Below are positions 1-5,436 of a DNA stretch of 7,457 nt, piece after piece. Each line of letters opens with the position of its first letter. Position 1 is the first letter of the stretch. Position numbers and translations under genes: made by a program. The DNA comes from an uncultured Bacilli bacterium. GTDB taxonomy: Bacteria; Bacillota_I; Bacilli_A; RF39; UBA660. The notes under the pieces were generated by a model. It did no database searches, had not been told where the DNA came from, and saw only the letters and a program-made list of their open reading frames with translations. The DNA lies in NCBI GenBank assembly GCA_947589695.1, contig CANQBY010000058.1, positions 1-7,457 on the forward strand. Direction: 5' to 3'.

Positions 1-7
1 AAATATC

Positions 8-38
8 AAAAAAATGATAGATTTTTTAAAAATCTATC
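8..38 (-). terminator. Rho-independent terminator-like hairpin, distal of a tandem pair
   Basis: Arms at 16-26 and 28-38 are perfect inverted repeats (GATAGATTTTT and its complement); a real loop would open the innermost A/T pairs. Read on the minus strand, the hairpin is followed by one A and then seven T (complement of 8-14). The plus-strand reading has no T-run after it. The stem is almost all A/T, so it would be weak. It lies behind a better hairpin at 63-98 and may be a back-up terminator for the surface-protein transcript. Confidence 0.5.
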
Positions 39-52
39 AAATATAAAGTAAT

Positions 53-98
53 AAAAATATAACTTGCCCTTAGATAAAAGGTTCGCACTAAAGGCAAG
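53..98 (-). terminator. Rho-independent terminator of the surface-protein gene
   Basis: An 11-bp stem is formed by 63-73 and 88-98 around a 14-nt loop. On the minus strand it starts 8 nt after the TAG stop of the surface-protein gene and is followed by the U-rich run UUAUAUUUUU. The single imperfect pair is G-U in minus-strand RNA but C-A in plus-strand RNA, which supports function on the minus strand. The stem has five G-C pairs, stronger than the second hairpin at 16-38. Confidence 0.7.
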
Positions 99-106
99 AT
101 AACTAA

Positions 107-1573
107 CTAATTAGTAGCTACGACAAATGGATCACTTGAACTTCCACTACCTCCTCCGAATGTTGTAGTAGATTTGAGATTTATTACGGGGCGCATAGCA
201 AATACGGTTAGGTTTGCACTTTGGAAGTTGAGAAAGCCTCTATCAACATAAAAAATAGAAGCGCCGGAGCTAATACTGTAATATGGAGACATTGTCCAAT
301 ATTTTTGACCTGTATTTAAATAATAGCTTGAGTTTTCAGCTCCATAGTATCCTCCAGCAAGTAATACTTCATCGGCGGTTATAAGACCTATTGGATATGG
401 TAAAATCCCATTTCCTTTATTTGCTCCTTCTTTCGTAAATAAATCTCTTTTATATGCCGTAGTATTTACTGCTACACTTGTTTCTTGGGCTTCGACTGTT
501 GTTGCACTTACTCCACATTTTAGGGTTGGAAATTGTTCTTGTCTAAAGTTTCCATTTTTATATACTCTTCCCCAGGCTGCATAACTTGTTGACGAGTCAC
601 TATATCCTGTTCCGTTGTAAGCTGTGCCTACTCCTGTTACTTTTTGTCTATCATTACAAAAACCAGCATTTTGATCTATATATTGCTCATATTTACTTAG
701 ACCACTTGATATATACCAACTATTTACTTTTTCTGCTATCGTGCTCGGATTACTTGCTAAACTTGTATGAGCTTCGGAATAACTACTTGCACTTGCTTTG
801 CCGTAATAATATCCTATATATGTATTATTATTATATGGTTCACTCTTGTATGCCACATTTGATTCAGCATTAGTATTTGGACCTGTTGTATCTGTACATG
901 TATCTCCTTTACATTGAAATATCATTCTTATTGTTCCATCACCATTTATTCGAATGATTCGCCATCTATTTCCAGCAAATTGGACCCAATTATCATTAGC
1001 TTTTCCTCTAAAGAAATAACTAACCCCATCATTATCTTCGGCTTCATATAATGTTTTTGTGTGATTTCCTGTGTCGACTCCTGTTACTTTTAATACTCCA
1101 TTTGACCCAGTTGAAAAGTTTGTTCCTCTATCAGCTGTAGTAAAACCCTTAAATAAATTGGCTAAAACTTCTTCTGCTGTTTGTTTTTTTTTGAAATATA
1201 AATAACATTTTGTGCCTTTGGTATCTATGGCTATATATATTTTATTTCCTTTATATTCAAAAATATTTTTTATTTTATTATCTATATCACTACCAACAAG
1301 GCAATAACTTTCATTACTTAATTCATAATTACCTTCAGGAATTGTTTCTATTGTTTCATCACCATTGCCATCATTCTTATACATAGCTATAACATTTAAG
1401 TCTGCTGCTGAGTAAGTAATTGTTCCTTCGGCTAGTTTTACACTATCGACTACTTTATATTTGGCATAACTCATAAATAAATTAAATACTATAAGAAGTA
1501 CAGCACACGTTATGAAACCATATAAAAACTTTTTATTACCATTATTTTCTTTACTTAACTTTTCGAATTTCAT
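107..1573 (-). CDS. Membrane-anchored extracellular protein with C-terminal YWTMSP/RPVINL (DUF6273-like) domain
   Basis: This is a 488-residue protein of unknown biochemical function. A Lys-rich N-terminus is followed by one hydrophobic segment (about 16-34), so the protein should be anchored with its body outside. Residues 40-125 form a small domain with Cys91 and Cys123. A conserved-looking core, FRGKANDNWVQFAGNRWRII, starts at 188 and is followed by RINGDGTIRMIF. The region 220-420 is rich in Tyr, Ser, Thr and Asn, with Cys pairs 221/226 and 306/353 that could form disulfides. The C-terminus has YWTMSP (425-430), RPVINLK (461-467) and a Gly/Ser linker. I recognise this layout from large paralogous families in uncultured gut Bacillota; the DUF6273 name is from memory. 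The start is supported by AAAGGA (1585-1590) 11 nt upstream and by the membrane segment right after it. The gene is divergent from an XRE regulator with operator-like repeats over its promoter. Residues 425-463 are GC-richer than the rest. Confidence 0.85.
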   Translation of the reverse strand: MKFEKLSKENNGNKKFLYGFITCAVLLIVFNLFMSYAKYKVVDSVKLAEGTITYSAADLNVIAMYKNDGNGDETIETIPEGNYELSNESYCLVGSDIDNKIKNIFEYKGNKIYIAIDTKGTKCYLYFKKKQTAEEVLANLFKGFTTADRGTNFSTGSNGVLKVTGVDTGNHTKTLYEAEDNDGVSYFFRGKANDNWVQFAGNRWRIIRINGDGTIRMIFQCKGDTCTDTTGPNTNAESNVAYKSEPYNNNTYIGYYYGKASASSYSEAHTSLASNPSTIAEKVNSWYISSGLSKYEQYIDQNAGFCNDRQKVTGVGTAYNGTGYSDSSTSYAAWGRVYKNGNFRQEQFPTLKCGVSATTVEAQETSVAVNTTAYKRDLFTKEGANKGNGILPYPIGLITADEVLLAGGYYGAENSSYYLNTGQKYWTMSPYYSISSGASIFYVDRGFLNFQSANLTVFAMRPVINLKSTTTFGGGSGSSSDPFVVATN

Positions 1574-1584
1574 TTTTATTACTT

Positions 1585-1590
1585 TCCTTT
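1585..1590 (-). promoter_or_regulatory. Ribosome binding site of the surface-protein gene
   Basis: The minus strand reads AAAGGA, 11 nt before the ATG at 1573-1571, in a purine-rich stretch (GGGGAAAGGAAAG). The spacing is a little long, so a somewhat reduced initiation rate is possible. Confidence 0.55.
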
Positions 1591-1654
1591 CCCCAAGTCC
1601 TACTTCATTTACTATTAATTTAAAACATTATACACTTATTACGTGTATTATAAA

Positions 1655-1660
1655 TATAAT
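1655..1660 (+). promoter_or_regulatory. Candidate -10 element for xre
   Basis: A perfect TATAAT lies on the plus strand 69 bp upstream of the xre start, between operator repeats 1 and 2. No convincing -35 sits 16-18 bp upstream; repeat 1 occupies that stretch. It overlaps the -10 of the minus-strand promoter (1658-1663), so the two promoters would compete for polymerase. A less perfect alternative is TATAGT at 1702-1707. Confidence 0.4.
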
Positions 1661-1686
1661 ATACACGAATTACGGATAAAAGTCAA
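1658..1686 (-). promoter_or_regulatory. Sigma-A-type promoter for the surface-protein gene
   Basis: On the minus strand, TTGACT (1681-1686) and TATATT (1658-1663) are separated by exactly 17 bp, matching the vegetative -35/-10 consensus at 5/6 and 5/6 positions. Transcription should start near 1651, leaving a leader of about 77 nt before the ATG. The -35 box lies between the second and third operator-like repeats and the -10 overlaps the second, so a protein bound there would block RNA polymerase. Confidence 0.7.
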
Positions 1687-1729
1687 TACACTTTTTACGA
1701 ATATAGTAAAATTAGTTCGGTGATAATTA

Positions 1730-1957
1730 ATGGAAAGATTAAGAGATATTAGAGAAGATAAAGATTTAAAGCAAGCAGATATTGCGAAAATTCTAAATGT
1801 TACTCAACAAACCTATTCCCGCTACGAATCGGGAGAAATTAGCATTGATAAAAATAGTTTAATTAAATTAGCTAAATATTATAATACCAGTGTTGATTAT
1901 CTTTTAGGTTTAACAGATGAACGTAAACCCTATCCCAAAAGTATTTTAAACAAATAA
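1730..1957 (+). CDS. XRE-family helix-turn-helix DNA-binding protein
   Basis: The 75-residue protein is essentially one HTH_3/Cro-CI domain (about residues 3-60). QADIAKILNVTQQTYSRYESG (about 15-35) is the helix-turn-helix, with TQQTYSRYESG as the recognition helix and its cap. NTSVDYLLGL (52-61) is the usual final helix of the family. Only a short basic tail of 13-14 residues follows, so there is no separate sensor, peptidase or dimerisation domain. It is probably a small dimeric repressor. The start is fixed by GGTGAT (1719-1724) 5 nt before the ATG. It is transcribed away from the surface-protein gene, with three operator-like repeats between them; the likely targets are its own promoter and that gene. 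Its length resembles phage or mobile-element repressors, but no phage or transfer genes are visible here. The signal it answers to, if any, cannot be read from the sequence. Confidence 0.92.
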   Translation: MERLRDIREDKDLKQADIAKILNVTQQTYSRYESGEISIDKNSLIKLAKYYNTSVDYLLGLTDERKPYPKSILNK

Positions 1958-2044
1958 AAAATCAGACTGCTTGAAGTTTAATAAAAGCCTCCACTTTTCT
2001 TGTGTAACTTTTATCTTCCAACTTCAATTGATCTGATTTTTTTT
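1956..2044. terminator. Long bidirectional hairpin terminator between xre and the deacetylase gene
   Basis: Three nested helices stack across 87 nt: 1956-1966 with 2032-2042 (11 bp), 1971-1978 with 2020-2027 (8 bp, after a 4x4 internal loop) and 1981-1987 with 2008-2014 (7 bp), leaving a 20-nt apical loop. T-runs follow on both strands (T8 at 2037-2044 on plus; complement of A6 at 1956-1961 on minus). It starts at the xre TAA and overlaps the deacetylase stop codon, so it can end both convergent transcripts. It is much longer than an ordinary terminator. Confidence 0.8.
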
Positions 2045-3470
2045 AATTATTAATTCCATGGTGCATGGTCGGTGAATCCATAGTTAATGCTCTAAAAGTA
2101 TAACCTCTTGCTAAAGCATAAATTATTACTTCTTCTACCGCATTTACACTGAATCCTTTAATATCATGCTGTAAAACTACATATGTACTTCCATTTCCTA
2201 AACTACTCGTAATATTTTTTACTACTTGAGCCGTACTGGTAGTTTCTCCGGCATCCCCACTTGATACATTCCAATCAAAATATCTAAATCCTCGTGCTTC
2301 CACTGCTTTGGTAAGTTCACTCATAATTTTACTACCATTATCATAATTTTTACTTATCGTATTTGAACTACCTCCCGGAAATCTAATAATCATGGATGTT
2401 TCTCCAGTTATTCTTTTAACTTTATCTTGGATTTGATATAAGTCATTAAAATAAGTTTCGGCATTCTGATAGATACTATAATTATGCGTATAAGTATGAA
2501 GTCCTATTGTATGTCCCTCTTGATAAGCTCTTAAAATCATTGAATCATAACCTTTAGTTAATCCTTGGTTCGTTACAAAAAATGTCGCGGGTACATTATA
2601 TTTCTTTAAAACGTCTAAAAGTTTTCCCGTATAAGGTCCCGGTCCATCATCAAAAGTTAAATAAATACTTTTTCCAGTTGGGGTTACATAATTATTTTGA
2701 CTATAAACATAAACCTTTCTTGTTATAGTTTTCGTATTTCCCTCACTATCATTTACTTTATAAGTTATTATATATTCCCCAGCTTTACTAGTATCAACAC
2801 TCCCGGAAATCTCTATTTTACTTGATATATCGCCATCACAATTATCTTGAGCTGTTGCCCCGAGTTCCTTATAAGTACCATTTAATTTGACATATGAAGT
2901 ATTGCTTCCACTTAAAGTAATACTCGGTTCTTCTGTATCTAAAAAATCAACATTTTTCTTTATTTCTGTCATATTTCCTGATGAATCTTTAACTGTAAAA
3001 ACAATCTTATTATCTTCTATTCTTTGACTAATTAAACTACTTATATCCCCATCATAATCATCTATCGCGGTTGCAGTAAAATTTGTGCTTTTATTGTTGG
3101 GACACACTTTATAAGTTTCCTCTAATCCCGAAATAACAGGCGCTTCATTATCTTTAACTTTTATAGTTTGCTCTTTTACTAAAGTTTTATTTTTATATTT
3201 ATAAGTATATGTTATTTTATATTCTCCAATTTTAGTAACATCAACATTTCCCTTAACCTCGGGATTTACTTTCACACATTTAAATTTATTACCAAAACAA
3301 ACATTCCCTTGATTTTCTTTATAAACACTATTATAAGCTATTTCTCTTACTTCTTGAAATTCCTTAACTTGAAAATCTTGTAATATGACCATAAAAATAA
3401 ATAAAGGAGCACTAATTATAACTAACACTAATAAACTAACTATCAAAATAATCGGGAACTTCTTTTTCAT
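2043..3470 (-). CDS. Membrane-anchored Ig-like/NodB polysaccharide (peptidoglycan) deacetylase
   Basis: The 475-residue protein is predicted to remove N-acetyl groups from a cell-envelope glycan, most likely peptidoglycan GlcNAc as in PgdA-type enzymes. Residues 1-4 are MKKK, followed by a hydrophobic segment (about 6-31) that should anchor it with the enzyme outside. Residues 50-256 hold about three Ig-like repeats of the DUF5011 style, each ending in a pattern such as GEYIITYKVNDSEGN (231-245), with DxYDGDIS or DNCDGDIS motifs. The NodB domain (about 266-465) has all five motifs: TFDDGP (272-277, metal and catalytic Asp274/Asp275), HTYTH (His325, His329), RFPGG (363-367), DWN (399-401) and LQHD (433-436). 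It therefore looks catalytically intact. Start: GAGG lies 6 nt before the ATG. It lies downstream of coaB on the same strand (82-nt gap). The substrate could also be another surface polysaccharide. Confidence 0.9.
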   Translation of the reverse strand: MKKKFPIILIVSLLVLVIISAPLFIFMVILQDFQVKEFQEVREIAYNSVYKENQGNVCFGNKFKCVKVNPEVKGNVDVTKIGEYKITYTYKYKNKTLVKEQTIKVKDNEAPVISGLEETYKVCPNNKSTNFTATAIDDYDGDISSLISQRIEDNKIVFTVKDSSGNMTEIKKNVDFLDTEEPSITLSGSNTSYVKLNGTYKELGATAQDNCDGDISSKIEISGSVDTSKAGEYIITYKVNDSEGNTKTITRKVYVYSQNNYVTPTGKSIYLTFDDGPGPYTGKLLDVLKKYNVPATFFVTNQGLTKGYDSMILRAYQEGHTIGLHTYTHNYSIYQNAETYFNDLYQIQDKVKRITGETSMIIRFPGGSSNTISKNYDNGSKIMSELTKAVEARGFRYFDWNVSSGDAGETTSTAQVVKNITSSLGNGSTYVVLQHDIKGFSVNAVEEVIIYALARGYTFRALTMDSPTMHHGINN

Positions 3471-3491
3471 AACATACCTCTTAACTAGTTT

Positions 3492-3497
3492 ATTATA
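3492..3497 (-). promoter_or_regulatory. Candidate -10 element for the deacetylase gene
   Basis: The minus strand reads TATAAT 21 nt upstream of the deacetylase ATG, which would leave a leader of about 15 nt carrying the AAGAGG ribosome binding site. No good -35 box lies at 16-18 bp; the nearest match, TTGAAA, is 23 bp away. The gene may therefore also be reached by read-through from coaB, since no clear terminator with a T-run lies in the 82-nt gap. Confidence 0.4.
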
Positions 3498-3552
3498 CTA
3501 CAAAAAGTTGGGATACGCTATTTCAAATCTAAAAAATTTGTCTAATTAACAG

Positions 3553-4431
3553 TTAAAATATTAACCTTCTTAACACTCTTGCAATCTCTTCTTTATTTTG
3601 ACAAGTATAATCTACTCCATCTTCTCCCACAAAATAAGCTAAATGATTGCCTTCATGAATATTCGCTAAGTCATTAGCAATAATATATTCTGCCTTGTTT
3701 TTTTCTCTTAGTTTACTTGCCACTTGGATTAATTCTTCTTTTGATACTCCATCTAATAATTTAAACCCAAATAATCTTGTATCTGGCGCTGTTTTCTTTA
3801 TCATTTCAATTACTTTAGGTGTTAAATCTAATTTAAACATCAAATCTGGTTCATAAGAAGAAATTTTATGTTCATCACTTACTACATTATCTGGTTTTTG
3901 TAAAATTTCTAATATTAATTTTTCTAATTCATCTTTAGCTAATTCATTTCGATATAATTTATTAGCTAATTCTTTGGCTAACATTCCCGCGGTAATCGTA
4001 TATTTTCCTCCATAATCCCCTACCGCAGCCGAATGAATTACAGCATCTATTTTTTGCTTTTCTAATATCATTTTCATCTTTTCTAATAAATCTTTCGCTG
4101 ATTCTATTTGAACTAATCTAAGTTTTGAGGATAATATTTTAGGTTTTCGCGCTAATTTTGTAGATAAATAATAGAGCTCATTGATACCCTCTTCTTCATT
4201 ATCTAAAAATTCATCTGCTATTACTGATCCCAGCTTACCCGTTGCCATATTCGTAATTTTCATTACAGCATCTAATCTTTCATTAGTGGGACCTGCAGTA
4301 ATAATAATGTTTTTCTTATCTTTAACTTTTTTTAAACTTTCTCTTTTCTCATTTTGAGGCTTACTCATATAACTATCACTCCTTTTAGATCCTTCTTTTT
4401 TTAAATTATAAGTTTTTACTTGATTATTCAT
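3553..4431 (-). CDS. coaB: Phosphopantothenate-cysteine ligase CoaB, stand-alone form
   Basis: CoaB joins 4'-phosphopantothenate to cysteine, with CTP in most bacteria, as the second step of coenzyme A synthesis in the cytoplasm. The 292-residue protein has a Rossmann-type DFP fold: TAGPT (45-49), then KITNMATGKLG (58-68), the counterpart of the SNHSSGKMG nucleotide motif; AAVGDY (135-140); KISS (189-192), with a Lys where the family has its catalytic one; GFKLLD (222-227) and ANDL (252-255). It matches streptococcal-type single-domain CoaB, not CoaBC: there is no flavoprotein CoaC half, and no coaC in the window. The first 40 residues are Lys/Ser-rich, look disordered and are unusual. Met1 has AGGAGG 6 nt upstream. 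Met22 (4366-4368) also has AAAAGGAG 10 nt upstream and would give a 271-residue protein closer to the core. I kept the longer start because its spacing is ideal. It is divergent from a LysR regulator. Confidence 0.88.
   Translation of the reverse strand: MNNQVKTYNLKKEGSKRSDSYMSKPQNEKRESLKKVKDKKNIIITAGPTNERLDAVMKITNMATGKLGSVIADEFLDNEEEGINELYYLSTKLARKPKILSSKLRLVQIESAKDLLEKMKMILEKQKIDAVIHSAAVGDYGGKYTITAGMLAKELANKLYRNELAKDELEKLILEILQKPDNVVSDEHKISSYEPDLMFKLDLTPKVIEMIKKTAPDTRLFGFKLLDGVSKEELIQVASKLREKNKAEYIIANDLANIHEGNHLAYFVGEDGVDYTCQNKEEIARVLRRLIF
4379..4386 (-). promoter_or_regulatory. Internal ribosome binding site inside coaB, for Met22
   Basis: On the minus strand AAAAGGAG lies within codons 16-18 of the long coaB frame and 10 nt before the in-frame ATG at 4368-4366. 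It is as strong as the site serving Met1 (AGGAGG, complement of 4438-4443). Either it is the true start site or the gene makes two forms. Confidence 0.5.
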
Positions 4432-4449
4432 TTTGCTCCTCCTAGTTGT

Positions 4450-4498
4450 ATTTTATCAAAAACTATGATATAAGTATAATATATATTAATTATGTCAA
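4450..4498. promoter_or_regulatory. Divergent promoter region between coaB and the LysR gene
   Basis: On the plus strand, TATAAT (4475-4480) is a good -10 for the LysR gene, with only a weak -35 (TTTATC, 4452-4457) 17 bp upstream. On the minus strand a perfect -35, TTGACA (4493-4498), faces several imperfect -10s at unfavourable spacing (TATACT at 14 bp, TTATAT at 19 bp), and TGATAAAAT (4450-4458) looks like an extended -10 very close to the coaB ribosome binding site. A 12-bp perfect palindrome, TAATATATATTA (4477-4488), overlaps the LysR -10. LysR proteins often bind such dyads between themselves and a divergent target, but in sequence this AT-rich that is weak evidence. Confidence 0.45.
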
Positions 4499-4513
4499 AT
4501 ATAAGGAGGACTT

Positions 4514-5410
4514 ATGAATATTGATTTAAACCTTTATAAAATATTTTATGTAGTTGCTAAAAATGGCAATATTACCAAAGCTAGTAATGAATTATTTATC
4601 TCTCAACCAGCCGTTACTCAAGCTATTAAAAACTTAGAAAATACTATTGGTGCTACTCTTTTTATTCGAACTAAAAAAGGGGTTACTCTAACTGAAGAAG
4701 CCAAAATATTATATGAATTTATTAAAACTGGTTTAACCTATATCTCTAATGGTGAAACTAAATTTAAAGAACTTATGAATATTGAAACTGGTACTTTAAA
4801 AATTGGAGCTAGCACTACTATCACTGAGCATGTTTTATTAAAATATTTACATAAATATCAAAATCTTTATCCTCATATTTCTATTTCTATTACTAATAAT
4901 CTAACTAGTGAATTAATTAAATTACTTAAAGATGGCTCTCTTGATTTATTAATTTTAAATTTACCTACCCCAAACCATCCTGATTTAACTATTACCCCTT
5001 TTCTAAAAGTTCATGATGCTTTTATGGTTGCTCCTAAACTAAGCCATTTAACTAAAAAGCCTCAAGATTTAACTGATCTTCAAAATTATGATTTTATCTT
5101 TCAAAAATTTCCCTCTAATACTCGTACATTTTTAAATAATTACTTAACCCAAAATAATCTTAATATTACCCCTAAATATGATATTGTTAGTTTTAATCTA
5201 GTTAAACTTATGACAAAAATGGGCTTAGGTATTGGTTATATTACTAAAGAATTTGCCATAGATGAACTTCGTAATAAAACTTTACTTGAACTTCAAGTAA
5301 AACCATCCCTACCTTCTAGAGAAATAGGTTTAGCAACTCTTAAAAATGTTTATCCTTCTTTTGCAGCTAGAGCTTTTATCGATTTATTAATACCAAATAA
5401 TTCCAAATAA
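4514..5410 (+). CDS. LysR-family transcriptional regulator
   Basis: The 298-residue length is typical of LysR regulators. The N-terminal winged helix-turn-helix (HTH_1) covers about 2-62: LYKIFYVVAKNGNITKASNE, then LFISQPAVTQAIKNLE with recognition helix around QPAVTQAIKNLE, and LFIRTKKGVTLTEEA as the wing. A linker helix to about 88 precedes the substrate-binding domain (about 90-295), starting GTLKIGASTTI and containing the usual LDLLILN and GLGIGYI segments. It should act as a tetramer that senses a small molecule; the ligand cannot be inferred. AAGGAGG (4503-4509) lies 4 nt before the ATG, a strong site with slightly tight spacing. It is divergent from coaB, so coaB is a candidate target, and it probably controls itself. 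Transcription ends at a hairpin directly after the stop codon. Confidence 0.92.
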   Translation: MNIDLNLYKIFYVVAKNGNITKASNELFISQPAVTQAIKNLENTIGATLFIRTKKGVTLTEEAKILYEFIKTGLTYISNGETKFKELMNIETGTLKIGASTTITEHVLLKYLHKYQNLYPHISISITNNLTSELIKLLKDGSLDLLILNLPTPNHPDLTITPFLKVHDAFMVAPKLSHLTKKPQDLTDLQNYDFIFQKFPSNTRTFLNNYLTQNNLNITPKYDIVSFNLVKLMTKMGLGIGYITKEFAIDELRNKTLLELQVKPSLPSREIGLATLKNVYPSFAARAFIDLLIPNNSK

Positions 5411-5436
5411 AAAACCATATTGCTATGGATTTTTTT
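5409..5436. terminator. Bidirectional terminator between the LysR gene and ttcA
   Basis: A five-bp stem CCATA/TATGG (5415-5419 with 5424-5428) closes a TTGC tetraloop and, after an A-A mismatch, continues as A/T pairs. Plus-strand transcripts end in T7 (5430-5436) and minus-strand transcripts in T6 (complement of 5409-5414). It begins at the LysR TAA and touches the ttcA stop codon, so it serves both convergent genes. Confidence 0.75.

Larger units (their letters stand above)
1630..1706. repeat. Three operator-like direct repeats (ATACAC-N5-TACG) between xre and the surface gene
   Basis: The copies are ATACACTTATTACGTGTAT (1630-1648), ATACACGAATTACGGATAA (1661-1679) and ATACACTTTTTACGAATAT (1686-1704). 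The first is a perfect 6-bp inverted repeat (ATACAC/GTGTAT) around 7 bp; the other two keep the left half and the TTACG core but have degenerate right halves. Start-to-start spacing is 31 and 25 bp. Dyad sites next to a divergent XRE gene are the classical layout for an autoregulatory repressor of this family. That the adjacent 75-residue protein binds here is inference. I noticed no further copy in the other intergenic regions. Confidence 0.7.

Noticed and set aside
63..98. Hairpin with GTTCGCAC resembling an integron attC site
   Set aside because: It lacks the paired simple sites (RYYYAAC/GTTRRRY) and extrahelical bases, and is followed by a minus-strand U-run right after a stop codon. A terminator explains it better.
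586..873. A 95-codon open frame on the plus strand
   Set aside because: It lies wholly inside and opposite the surface-protein gene. Its protein is an implausible mix of Leu, Tyr, His and Cys, and it matches no family I know; it is a shadow frame.
1630..1706. Three short repeats as a possible small CRISPR array
   Set aside because: The repeats are about 19 bp and degenerate, with gaps of only 6-12 bp, no cas genes, and they overlap a promoter. Operator sites fit better.
1730..1957. XRE gene as the antitoxin of a toxin-antitoxin pair or as a prophage repressor
   Set aside because: No toxin-sized partner overlaps or follows it, and there are no phage, integrase or attachment-site features in the window.
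3524..3540. Inverted repeat CAAAT...ATTTG between coaB and the deacetylase gene
   Set aside because: Only five A/T-rich pairs and no following T-run on the minus strand, so I do not call it a terminator.
3546..3565. TTAAC/GTTAA repeats around the coaB stop codon
   Set aside because: Short A/T-rich palindromes of this kind are expected by chance in sequence this AT-rich, and there is no T-run.
4477..4488. Palindrome TAATATATATTA as a definite LysR operator
   Set aside because: It contains only A and T, does not give the exact T-N11-A spacing, and overlaps a -10 box; mentioned only as a weak possibility.
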